Positions 15,839 through 22,435 of a DNA stretch of 64,000 nucleotides are shown here, piece by piece; the stretch's first letter is position 1; the number at the start of each line of letters is the position of its first letter. The position numbers and the translations under genes were made by a program. Source of the stretch: Barnesiella sp. An22 (GTDB lineage: Bacteria > Bacteroidota > Bacteroidia > Bacteroidales > Barnesiellaceae); assembly GCF_002159975.1 (NCBI RefSeq), contig NZ_NFJR01000003.1, positions 1 through 64,000 on the forward strand. Direction: 5' to 3'. Below the pieces are notes generated by a model that made no database searches, was not told where the DNA came from, and worked only from the letters and a program-made list of their open reading frames with translations.

Positions 15839-17641
15839 TTAGTTTTTGTTCAATGTCCAATGGTATGCGCTCGTATAGGCATCCCACATATTTTTATATA
15901 CACCCTCCGTCACAGACAATTGTTCATGCCTTCCGCATTGCACAATGCTTCCTTCTTTCATGACGACAATCTGATGTGCGGAGATGATGGAAGAAAGGCG
16001 ATGGGCAATCACAATGACCGTTTTATCCTTTATCAGCGACTGCAAAGCCATCTGCATTTTATGCTCGTTTTCAGGGTCAGCGAAGGCAGTGGCTTCGTCC
16101 AACACCAGTATCGGAGCATTCTTCAATAAGGCACGAGCTACACATATCCGTTGGGCTTCACCGCCGGACAGGAATACACCTTTATCGCCTATCCTTGTTT
16201 CGTAGCCTTGCGGCAAACGCTCTATGAAATCGTGGCATTGGGCAGCTTTCGCAGCGGCTATTACCTTTTCTTTTGTAGCATCTGGAGAACCTACGGCAAT
16301 GTTCTCATATAATGTGTCGTAAAAAAGGAAATTGTCTTGAAATACAAATGAAACCATGTCCATCAGTTTGGCCGTATCTATCTGACGAATGTCAATACCT
16401 CCTATACAAATTTCCCCTTGCTCCACATCCCAGAACCGGGGTATTAGGTTGGCAACCGTTGATTTTCCGCTTCCTGAAGGACCGACAAGGGCGGTTATCT
16501 TTCCTTGTGGAGCTTTGAAGCTGACATCACGCAAGGCTTCCGTTCGTGTTCCCTGTTCCGTGTTTTCGTAGAAGAATGATACATGACGGAACTCTACATC
16601 GTAAGCAGCAGGCACTTGCGGATGTCCCGGCTCCGGCACAGGTTTCTTTTCCAGTATGCGGTCAATGCGGTTTACTCCTTCGTTGATGTCGCGCGTATTC
16701 CCTCCTAAAAAAGTCAGTTTGTAAACGGGCGAAGCCATACCCGGTCCCATGATGATAAAAAACAGCCACACCACAGCCAATGAGAGTGATTGCGGACTGG
16801 CTTGCAACAGCAGAATACCCATAGGAAGAATAAACGTAACCATCGAATTAAGCAAGACGGTAAATGCTATCATACCGTTCTGATATGTGTCACAACATTT
16901 CAAGGCGAATGTCTTGTATGCCTGAATTTCGGTATTGAACTGGCGGAATGAGCGGACGCTCTGCCCGAAAATCTTGACTACGGGCATTCCCCGTACATAC
17001 TGCACGGCGGACGCGCTCATCTTTTCCTGCGCATCGTAATAGATGGCCATGAACTCCCTTGCCCTTTTTCCCATGAAATTGGAAAATTGCAGGAATAAGC
17101 TAAGCACCACAACGGCCAGGCACACGATTGTCAGCCACACATCCAGCGAGAAAAAGATGACCAGCATTACCACTACCGTTGCCATTACATTGACCAAATC
17201 CGGAATGGTATGGGCGATGAAGCCCTCTATTTTCTCGATATTCTGGTCCATTGTTTTCTTGATGGCTCCCGTAGAGGTATTGTTCAAATATCCCAAAGGC
17301 AGTTTGCCGATATGTTCAGACAGACGGACACGCAACCCATACAAGATACGGAATGCAGCCACATGTGAGGACATCAGGGCGGCATAGAGCAATATCAATC
17401 CGCCAACAAGCCCTCCAAATGCAATCCATCCCCAACGCATCATGTCCGTTCCGTCCAAAGCGGAAAGATTGGAGCCATTCGACAGCAACTCTTTCAAAAT
17501 TTCATAAACTGCCCAATAAGGCACAAGCATACACACCGCGCTGCCAGCCGACAGCAGACCTGCTAATATAAGCAGACCTTTCCTTTGTCCCGCTATCTCG
17601 AACAGACGGGACAAACCTTTTTTCTTTTTTGACTTTTCCAT
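15839..17641 (-). CDS. ABC transporter half-unit, partner
   Basis: This 600-residue exporter-fold half-transporter has membrane helices in residues about 20-320 and an ATPase domain with Walker A GPSGSGKST, signature LSGGEAQR and Walker B ILVLDEATAF. The last residue of that motif differs from the usual serine or threonine, which is tolerated in many transporters. It begins 10 bases after the LCM methyltransferase gene and is followed closely by the class I methyltransferase gene. It is the likely heterodimer partner of the 13466-15196 product. Confidence 0.88.
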   Translation of the reverse strand: MEKSKKKKGLSRLFEIAGQRKGLLILAGLLSAGSAVCMLVPYWAVYEILKELLSNGSNLSALDGTDMMRWGWIAFGGLVGGLILLYAALMSSHVAAFRILYGLRVRLSEHIGKLPLGYLNNTSTGAIKKTMDQNIEKIEGFIAHTIPDLVNVMATVVVMLVIFFSLDVWLTIVCLAVVVLSLFLQFSNFMGKRAREFMAIYYDAQEKMSASAVQYVRGMPVVKIFGQSVRSFRQFNTEIQAYKTFALKCCDTYQNGMIAFTVLLNSMVTFILPMGILLLQASPQSLSLAVVWLFFIIMGPGMASPVYKLTFLGGNTRDINEGVNRIDRILEKKPVPEPGHPQVPAAYDVEFRHVSFFYENTEQGTRTEALRDVSFKAPQGKITALVGPSGSGKSTVANLIPRFWDVEQGEICIGGIDIRQIDTAKLMDMVSFVFQDNFLFYDTLYENIAVGSPDATKEKVIAAAKAAQCHDFIERLPQGYETRIGDKGVFLSGGEAQRICVARALLKNAPILVLDEATAFADPENEHKMQMALQSLIKDKTVIVIAHRLSSIISAHQIVVMKEGSIVQCGRHEQLSVTEGVYKNMWDAYTSAYHWTLNKN

Positions 17642-17651
17642 TGTTATTACG

Positions 17652-18473
17652 CTATTTTGATGTGATTTTATATCCGAGCAATGAACTGAATTTGTAGCAG
17701 AGCCAAGGGATGCGCCCCAATATCTGCCCGAAGAAGAATCCCCAGCGTGAACGGAAGAACTTCATATAGTTAGCCTGTTCAATGAGCTTTAAAGACGGTT
17801 CCCATTGTTCCACCACATACCCGTTGCTTATGCCGGAACGGATTTGAGCCTCGTGTTTGCGGAGCGAATCGGGCTTCACACCATGTCGGCTCATTATCGT
17901 GCCGCACACGTCAAACCACAATTCACCTCCCCCGAAACGGTTTGCCACGTGATGCAGGAAGGATTTTACTTGCTTCTCGTAGAAGTACATCAGTACCCCC
18001 TCCACGATGAAGATAAATTCCCCGTCGGGATGCTTCCGGCGCAGGTCGTCCATCCAGTCGGTTTCCAGCAAGGACGCCGCGATATAGACATTGCCCGGCT
18101 GTTCGGGTATCAATTCCCGGCGCAGGGTGATGACCTCCGGCAAGTCAAGGTCGTAAAAGACCGCTTTCCCGTCCCCGATACGCTGGAAACGGGTATCCAG
18201 TCCACATCCCACATTGACCACGACCGGATGCGAATGTGCTTTAATAAATCGGCGCACAGCGCAGTCAAAATACCATCCACGCACCACGCATCCCACTTCG
18301 CTCAACTTTGCCCCGTCGAACTGGGAATAATCGTATTCCAAACTGTCCGCCAGCCATTCCGCAGCCTTGTCATATAGAATGGGATTATTCCGGCGACTTT
18401 CTTTGGCTCTCATGTATAGCGGAATAAGCAATGTTTCCGCTACAATACTCTTAAACTCGTATTTCTGTCTCAT
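17652..18473 (-). CDS. LCM/TcmP-family O-methyltransferase
   Basis: This 273-residue protein belongs to the leucine carboxyl methyltransferase fold group, which includes polyketide O-methyltransferases such as TcmP. Diagnostic are VVVNVGCGLDTRFQRI (SAM loop), FYDLDLPEVITLRRELIP and FIVEGVLMYFYEKQV. It is the first gene of the cargo operon, after the tetR gene and its terminator. A palindrome 18-45 bases upstream of its ATG could be the TetR operator. Together with the second methyltransferase it suggests chemical modification of a small molecule linked to transport. Confidence 0.82.
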   Translation of the reverse strand: MRQKYEFKSIVAETLLIPLYMRAKESRRNNPILYDKAAEWLADSLEYDYSQFDGAKLSEVGCVVRGWYFDCAVRRFIKAHSHPVVVNVGCGLDTRFQRIGDGKAVFYDLDLPEVITLRRELIPEQPGNVYIAASLLETDWMDDLRRKHPDGEFIFIVEGVLMYFYEKQVKSFLHHVANRFGGGELWFDVCGTIMSRHGVKPDSLRKHEAQIRSGISNGYVVEQWEPSLKLIEQANYMKFFRSRWGFFFGQILGRIPWLCYKFSSLLGYKITSK

Positions 18474-18490
18474 ATTTTTGGAGTGTTTAA

Positions 18491-18518
18491 TAGTGAACGA
18501 TATTCAGAATTGTTCATA
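18491..18518. promoter_or_regulatory. Candidate TetR operator before cargo operon
   Basis: TAGTGAAC (18491-18498) and GTTCATA (18512-18518) form an imperfect palindrome just upstream of the LCM methyltransferase ATG. The half-site TAGTGAAC recurs next to the tetR start at 19219-19226, as expected if the same repressor controls both. Confidence 0.55.
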
Positions 18519-18554
18519 AAAAAAGGAGGAAACCTCCGTGAAGATTTCCTCCTT
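18516..18554 (-). terminator. Rho-independent terminator of tetR
   Basis: On the minus strand a perfect 10-base stem AAGGAGGAAA / TTTCCTCCTT (18545-18554 and 18523-18532) with a 12-base loop is followed by a run of T. It ends the tetR transcript before the cargo operon, so the operon needs its own promoter. Confidence 0.85.
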
Positions 18555-18603
18555 ACCAACCGTTCTGATGCGGTTGAATGTTCGTATGTACGTTGTCTGT
18601 ATC

Positions 18604-19215
18604 TCATATCTTGATAATAGCCCTCCAACCTTGGATTTCAAACAGGATATAATCGTGCAAAATAGCCTCCATCTCTTGCCGGGGTACGGAATGCATCAAT
18701 AGCTCCTCGAACATCGTGAACATCCATACCGTATGCAAATGAATGATAAAATCGGACACAGCCGTATTGATTTCGGGATGTTTCCGCTGCATGGACGCGA
18801 ACCACGCCTTAACCACCTCTGTAGAGCGGTCGGTATAATTCTCGCGGAAGCGTTCCAACGAAGAACCTTGCGCACGGAATAACAGGATTCGCATCAGCGC
18901 ACGGTGCTTGTCAATCAACAAGACATATTCGTCTATGCAGGATTTCAGGTATTTTTCCGACCGCATCATCATAATATCTTCGCCCCGTATGCCGTGGTGT
19001 TCTTGCAGCATGGCTTCCAAAGCGCACAAAACAGGACGGACCACTTCATGGAATAATTCATCTTTGCTTGTGAAGTAGTTATAGATATTCCCGACACCAA
19101 CACTTGACAACTCCGCTATTTCGCGCATGGAAGTCTTGGAATAGCCTTCCCTCTCGAATTGTTGTCTGGCAACCGTCAATATCCGACCTCGTATGTCCTC
19201 TTTCAGCACTTGCAT
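18604..19215 (-). CDS. TetR/AcrR family repressor
   Basis: This 203-residue regulator has the N-terminal TetR helix-turn-helix ILTVARQQFEREGYSKTSMREIAELSSVGVGNIYNYFTSKDELF (about residues 12-55) and a helical ligand-binding C-terminal domain. It lies directly upstream of, and on the same strand as, the methyltransferase/ABC operon and has the candidate operator half-site at its own promoter. The likely mode is repression released by the compound handled by the transporter, an inference from family and position. Confidence 0.9.
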   Translation of the reverse strand: MQVLKEDIRGRILTVARQQFEREGYSKTSMREIAELSSVGVGNIYNYFTSKDELFHEVVRPVLCALEAMLQEHHGIRGEDIMMMRSEKYLKSCIDEYVLLIDKHRALMRILLFRAQGSSLERFRENYTDRSTEVVKAWFASMQRKHPEINTAVSDFIIHLHTVWMFTMFEELLMHSVPRQEMEAILHDYILFEIQGWRAIIKI

Positions 19216-19216
19216 T

Positions 19217-19230
19217 TATAGTGAACAATG
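19217..19230. promoter_or_regulatory. Candidate TetR operator half-site at tetR promoter
   Basis: TATAGTGAACAATG sits between the tetR -7 box and its ATG and shares TAGTGAAC with the operon-proximal palindrome, fitting autorepression. Confidence 0.45.
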
Positions 19231-19248
19231 TCTGTTTTTAATTTTTTG

Positions 19249-19280
19249 CAAAGGTACAAGGCTTGAAATTGTCGGGCAAT
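19249..19280 (-). promoter_or_regulatory. Promoter of tetR
   Basis: On the minus strand ATTG (19277-19280) is followed after 20 bases by TACCTTTG (19249-19256), a good Bacteroidetes promoter. The start of transcription would lie near 19240, beside the operator half-site. Confidence 0.65.
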
Positions 19281-19456
19281 ACCTAATTATTGGGATTTAA
19301 TAATACTCGGATAACAAGATATCTATAAGCTATGTAATGGTGCAAATTATTAATATGATTTCGTTTTAGACGGGAACTTTGCGGTATCAAATTACAATGA
19401 ATATTGAATGTATAATCTGATAATCAGAAAAATATAGAATGTTATTCGGTTCAAGA

Positions 19457-19463
19457 GTGGAAC
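19457..19463. other. Right element junction (attR core GTGGAAC)
   Basis: The heptamer GTGGAAC repeats the left junction at 3466-3472. To its right the GIY-YIG reading frame resumes in phase with R-A-W-K. Confidence 0.78.
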
Positions 19464-19592
19464 CGGGCTTGGAAAATAGCCCTTATCGAACAGGAAAACC
19501 CGCAGTGGAGGGACTTGTCGGAGGAGATTGGTGTAACTCCCGAATATATTCAAGGCGTAATCGATGATTATCAATCGGGACTGTTCCGTTGA
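19458..19592 (+). pseudogene. GIY-YIG nuclease, 3' part of interrupted gene
   Basis: This open stretch encodes W-N-R-A-W-K-I-A-L-I-E followed by NPQWRDLSEEIG and ends with a TGA at 19590-19592. The RAWKIALIEQENPQWRDL pattern is the conserved C-terminus of stand-alone GIY-YIG proteins and is exactly what the fragment at 3251 lacks. It has no start codon or promoter of its own, so it is silent unless the element excises. Confidence 0.88.
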
Positions 19593-19599
19593 GGGGGCC

Positions 19600-20060
19600 C
19601 ACTGGCGGGTATTTCCCCCTGCCCGTATTTTCTGGATACCGCGTCGTAGCGCGGTATGACGTGGTGGGTATTCCTGGATTCCGCGTCACACCGGGTCACC
19701 CCGCACCACGATGCGGGGTCCATTGGCGGGTATTTCTGGATACCGCATCAAGTGCGGTATGATGAGACGGCGGGGTCCAGAAAAGTGCCTCTTGTGGGTA
19801 TTGCCTTTGCCCGTATTTCCCGCCCGGGTATTCCTGGATTCCGCATCAAGTGCGGAATGACCGAGAGGGTATTTCCTGGATACCGCGTCACACCGGGTCA
19901 CCCCGCACTACGATGCGGGGTCCATTTGCCGGTATTCCTGGATACCGCGTCGTAGCGCGGTATGACGTGGTGGGTATTCCTGGATTCCGCATCAAGTGCG
20001 GAATGACGTGAAGCACCGCGTCGTAGCGCGGAATGACGAGGAACAGCGGTATGCCGTGAG
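19600..20060. repeat. Palindromic repeat block 4 (largest)
   Basis: At least eight units lie in about 460 bases: ATACCGCG/CGCGGTAT around TCGTAG (19636-19657 and about 19941-19962), CCCCGCA/TGCGGGG (19699-19718 and about 19900-19920), ATACCGCA/TGCGGTAT (about 19740-19760), ATTCCGCA/TGCGGAAT (about 19838-19858 and 19984-20005) and a last ACCGCG copy (about 20015-20033). The shared linker is GGTATTCCTGGAT. This gap between the GIY-YIG 3' part and the next gene has no coding signal of its own. Confidence 0.88.
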
Positions 20061-20067
20061 ACAGAAC

Positions 20068-20108
20068 AACCCAGGCGAAGGGCAAGCCCTTCGCCTGGGT
20101 TGTTTTTG
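20068..20108. terminator. Strong hairpin, likely bidirectional terminator
   Basis: A perfect 15-base stem AACCCAGGCGAAGGG / CCCTTCGCCTGGGTT with loop CAAG is followed by GTTTTT on the plus strand. It can end the minus-strand lipoprotein gene and shield it from plus-strand read-through. Confidence 0.75.
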
Positions 20109-20145
20109 AGCCGGCCTGTCGCCCGGGAGGCCGGAGGGAGCCGTT

Positions 20146-21033
20146 TCACTCGGCCACTACCACCACCCGGCTGTTGGGCAGGTCGGGGATATAGATGTGA
20201 CCGTCGGCCACGGAGATGTCGGCAGGGCCGACCAGCGGTTGTTCCAACTCGACCGATACCGGGGTAACCGTTCCGGTATTCAGGTCGATGCGGCTCAACC
20301 CGGCCGGAGCCCAGTTGGTGATGTAGAGGGCGGTGCTGTCGGCCGAGAAGGCGATGCCGTCGTATTGTCCCGGGGCATCGATGACCGTCTCCAGGGCGGG
20401 AGCGGCGACATCGGCCACGCGATAGATGGTGTGCTCGGGGCGGGTATTGCCGTCGGCGGGATAAGAGGCAATGTAGAGCGACTCTCCGTCGGCGAGCAGT
20501 CCGTTGGGACCGGGCACGGTGAGCCACTCGACGGGGGCACCGATATTGGCCATGTCGCTGATGTCGATCTTGAAAATCTTGTCGGCATTGGTTACCGAGG
20601 CGTAGAGGGTATCGCCTACGGCGGCCAGGTCGTTGACAAAGAGGCATCCCTCGGGCAACGAGAGGATGCGGGGCTGGGCCTCGCGCCGGGCCAGGTCATA
20701 GACCACGACTTTGTTTACATCGCACACAAAGAGATGGCCCTTGCCTACATACATGCCCTTGGGGGCCGAGAGGTTGCCGTCGGCGGGGATGAAGGTCGAG
20801 GTCTCACCATCCTTGTAGTGGAGGATGTAGCCCTTGCCCTCGGTATTGAGGGGGTTGAGCTGCTCGGTACCGAAGTTGGCGATGAGCAGGCCGCCGTCGT
20901 AGGGATAGGTGCTTTCGCAGAAGCGGACGCCTTCTTGAACGACTACGGGTGCCTGCGACACCGCCTTCTTTTGCGTGCAGGCCGAAGTGAGGAGGAGTAT
21001 GGCCAAGCAGGCCATGGAAACTGTTTTTTTCAT
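20146..21033 (-). CDS. SMP-30/NHL-like beta-propeller lipoprotein
   Basis: This 295-residue protein has its start set at 21033, where a clear lipoprotein signal begins (MKKTVSMACLAILLLTSAC, cysteine at about 19). The mature part consists of repeating beta-propeller strands of the gluconolactonase/SMP-30 or NHL type (GMYVGKGHLFVCDVNKVVVYDL, NGLLADGESLYIASY, YDGIAFSADSTALYITNW, ISVADGHIYIPDL). It is probably anchored in the outer or inner membrane facing the periplasm. A longer upstream frame has no signal character. It is divergent from a LysR gene, a frequent regulator-target arrangement. The substrate is unknown, and it may be only a binding protein. Confidence 0.75.
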   Translation of the reverse strand: MKKTVSMACLAILLLTSACTQKKAVSQAPVVVQEGVRFCESTYPYDGGLLIANFGTEQLNPLNTEGKGYILHYKDGETSTFIPADGNLSAPKGMYVGKGHLFVCDVNKVVVYDLARREAQPRILSLPEGCLFVNDLAAVGDTLYASVTNADKIFKIDISDMANIGAPVEWLTVPGPNGLLADGESLYIASYPADGNTRPEHTIYRVADVAAPALETVIDAPGQYDGIAFSADSTALYITNWAPAGLSRIDLNTGTVTPVSVELEQPLVGPADISVADGHIYIPDLPNSRVVVVAE

Positions 21034-21189
21034 ATCTGTATGATTCTTATGGTTTGGTATATCCAGGGTGACGGCGGGCGGAAGTGGTGGCGACGACGGC
21101 CGCAGGGGCTGCCGCAGCTGACCGGATTGCCCGACCGGGAGGAGCAGTCGACAGGTCTCTACCGAGCGAGGTGCTCTACAAATTTGGAA

Positions 21190-21197
21190 CAAATCTA
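21190..21197 (-). promoter_or_regulatory. Candidate -7 box of lipoprotein gene (TAGATTTG)
   Basis: On the minus strand TAGATTTG fits TAnnTTTG. The leader to the ATG would be about 150 bases. No clear -33 box is seen. Confidence 0.4.
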
Positions 21198-21218
21198 AGG
21201 TATTGCCGGATATTTGTC

Positions 21219-21226
21219 TATATTTG
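21219..21226 (+). promoter_or_regulatory. Candidate -7 box of lysR gene (TATATTTG)
   Basis: TATATTTG fits the -7 consensus 48 bases before the LysR ATG. It lies back to back with the lipoprotein promoter, so one LysR dimer could affect both. Confidence 0.5.
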
Positions 21227-21274
21227 CAAAACAGATTTTTTCAATAACATCTATCGATAAAACCGATTAAGGAG

Positions 21275-22183
21275 ATGGAACTGCGTCAACTGAACTACTT
21301 TAAGGCTGCTTGCGAACTGCGCAACTTTTCGGAGGCGGCGCGGATGCTGCATATCTCGCAGAGCACGCTGTCGCAACAGATAGGACAACTGGAGGAGGAG
21401 CTGGGTATCCTGCTCTTCGACCGCGTGGGCAAGCGGGTGCTGCCCACCGAGGCGGGTCTGGCCCTGCTGCCCTATGCCAGCAAGGCGATACAGGATGCCG
21501 AGGACGGGAAACAGATGATACGCGACCTGAAGGGCATCCGCACGGGAGAGTTGCACGTGGGGGTGACGCACAGCATGATTTCGCTGATGCTGCCGGCGCT
21601 GGAACGGTTTACGCGTGACTATCCGCACATCGGGCTGCGGGTGACGCAGGGGACCTCGGAGGAGCTGCTGCAACAGCTGGAGCGCCACGCGCTCGACTTT
21701 GTGCTGTCGTTCAAGCCGCGCGAGGTGTACAACGATTTTGAAACGATGCCTCTCTTTCTGTCGGAGCTCTACTTTGTGGTGCACCACTCGCACCGGCTGG
21801 CCTCGCTATCGTCGATAACGCTGAAACGGCTCTCGGCCACGCCCCTCATCCTGCCCGAACGGGGCTTTGCCACCCGCACGAAAATCGAGGAGTTGTGTCG
21901 CAAATACCGGCTGTCGCTGACCGTGGGCATAGAGATGAACGACGTACACACCATTCTGCACCTGCTCAGGGGCGGCGAGTGGGGTACCATACTGACGCAG
22001 GCGGCGGTGGCCGACGAGCCCGACCTGGTGCGGGTGCCTATCTTGTGTGCCGAGCCGCTCACCTCGCCGGGCTACCTCTTCTGGCCGCAGGGGTGCTACC
22101 GCAAGCGGGCGGCAACGGCCTTTGCCGACTACCTGCTGGAGGTGATACGGGAGGGGAACTTCCGCCCGATTCCCGAGGGGTAA
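21275..22183 (+). CDS. LysR-family transcriptional regulator
   Basis: This 302-residue protein has the LysR N-terminal winged helix (MELRQLNYFKAACELRNFSEAARMLHISQSTLSQQIGQLEEELGILLFDR, residues 1-50) and a two-lobed periplasmic-binding-like effector domain from about residue 90. The sequence style is that of the CynR/CysB-like group. AAGGAG lies close to the ATG. The diverging lipoprotein gene is the best candidate target. The effector is unknown. Confidence 0.92.
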   Translation: MELRQLNYFKAACELRNFSEAARMLHISQSTLSQQIGQLEEELGILLFDRVGKRVLPTEAGLALLPYASKAIQDAEDGKQMIRDLKGIRTGELHVGVTHSMISLMLPALERFTRDYPHIGLRVTQGTSEELLQQLERHALDFVLSFKPREVYNDFETMPLFLSELYFVVHHSHRLASLSSITLKRLSATPLILPERGFATRTKIEELCRKYRLSLTVGIEMNDVHTILHLLRGGEWGTILTQAAVADEPDLVRVPILCAEPLTSPGYLFWPQGCYRKRAATAFADYLLEVIREGNFRPIPEG

Positions 22184-22189
22184 GGCACC

Positions 22190-22348
22190 TGCCCCCGCAA
22201 ACAGGCAAACAGGCAAACAGGCAAGCGGCACCAGACCCCCTACCCCCGCAAACACGCAAACGACCCCGGGAGCACACACGCAAACGGCCCCGGGAACGCA
22301 CGCAAACAGGCAAGCGGCACCAGACCCCCTACCCCCGCAAACACGCAA
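22190..22348. repeat. Low-complexity C-rich direct repeats
   Basis: Short AAACAGGC/AAACACGC units are repeated, and a segment of about 45 bases beginning near 22214 recurs 89 bases later. The composition (very few T on the plus strand) is unlike neighbouring DNA. No gene is supported. Confidence 0.65.
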
Positions 22349-22381
22349 GCGGCCCCGGGAGCACGAGACTCCCGGGGCCGC
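22349..22381. terminator. Perfect 13-bp GC hairpin between lysR and pgm
   Basis: GCGGCCCCGGGAG and CTCCCGGGGCCGC pair perfectly around CACGAGA. No T-run follows on either strand, so it may act as a transcript end stabiliser or bidirectional barrier rather than a classical terminator. Confidence 0.55.
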
Positions 22382-22435
22382 TCTATCTCGAAGGGGCTGC
22401 CGCGCAAGGCGCGGCGCCCGACGGGTCGAAAGGGA

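Larger units (their letters stand above)
3473..19463. mobile_element. Integrated tyrosine-recombinase element, ~16.0 kb
   Basis: The boundaries are set by the split GIY-YIG gene and the GTGGAAC direct repeat, 15,991 bp apart. From left to right it carries two tandem tyrosine recombinases, an unknown protein, an HTH/excisionase-like protein, a DUF3987 ATPase, a primase, a DUF234-type ATPase, an unknown minus-strand gene, and a minus-strand cargo operon under a TetR regulator at the right end. The integrase pair sits at the left end facing inward, as is usual for Bacteroidales integrative elements. I find no relaxase, coupling protein or conjugation gene, so it is either mobilised in trans or has lost that module. 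Confidence 0.85.

Noticed and set aside
3473-19463. Insertion next to a tRNA gene
   Set aside because: No tRNA lies at either end; the junctions fall inside the GIY-YIG frame.
19600-20060. CRISPR array
   Set aside because: The repeated units vary in type and orientation, spacers are themselves repeated (GGTATTCCTGGAT) and no cas gene is near.
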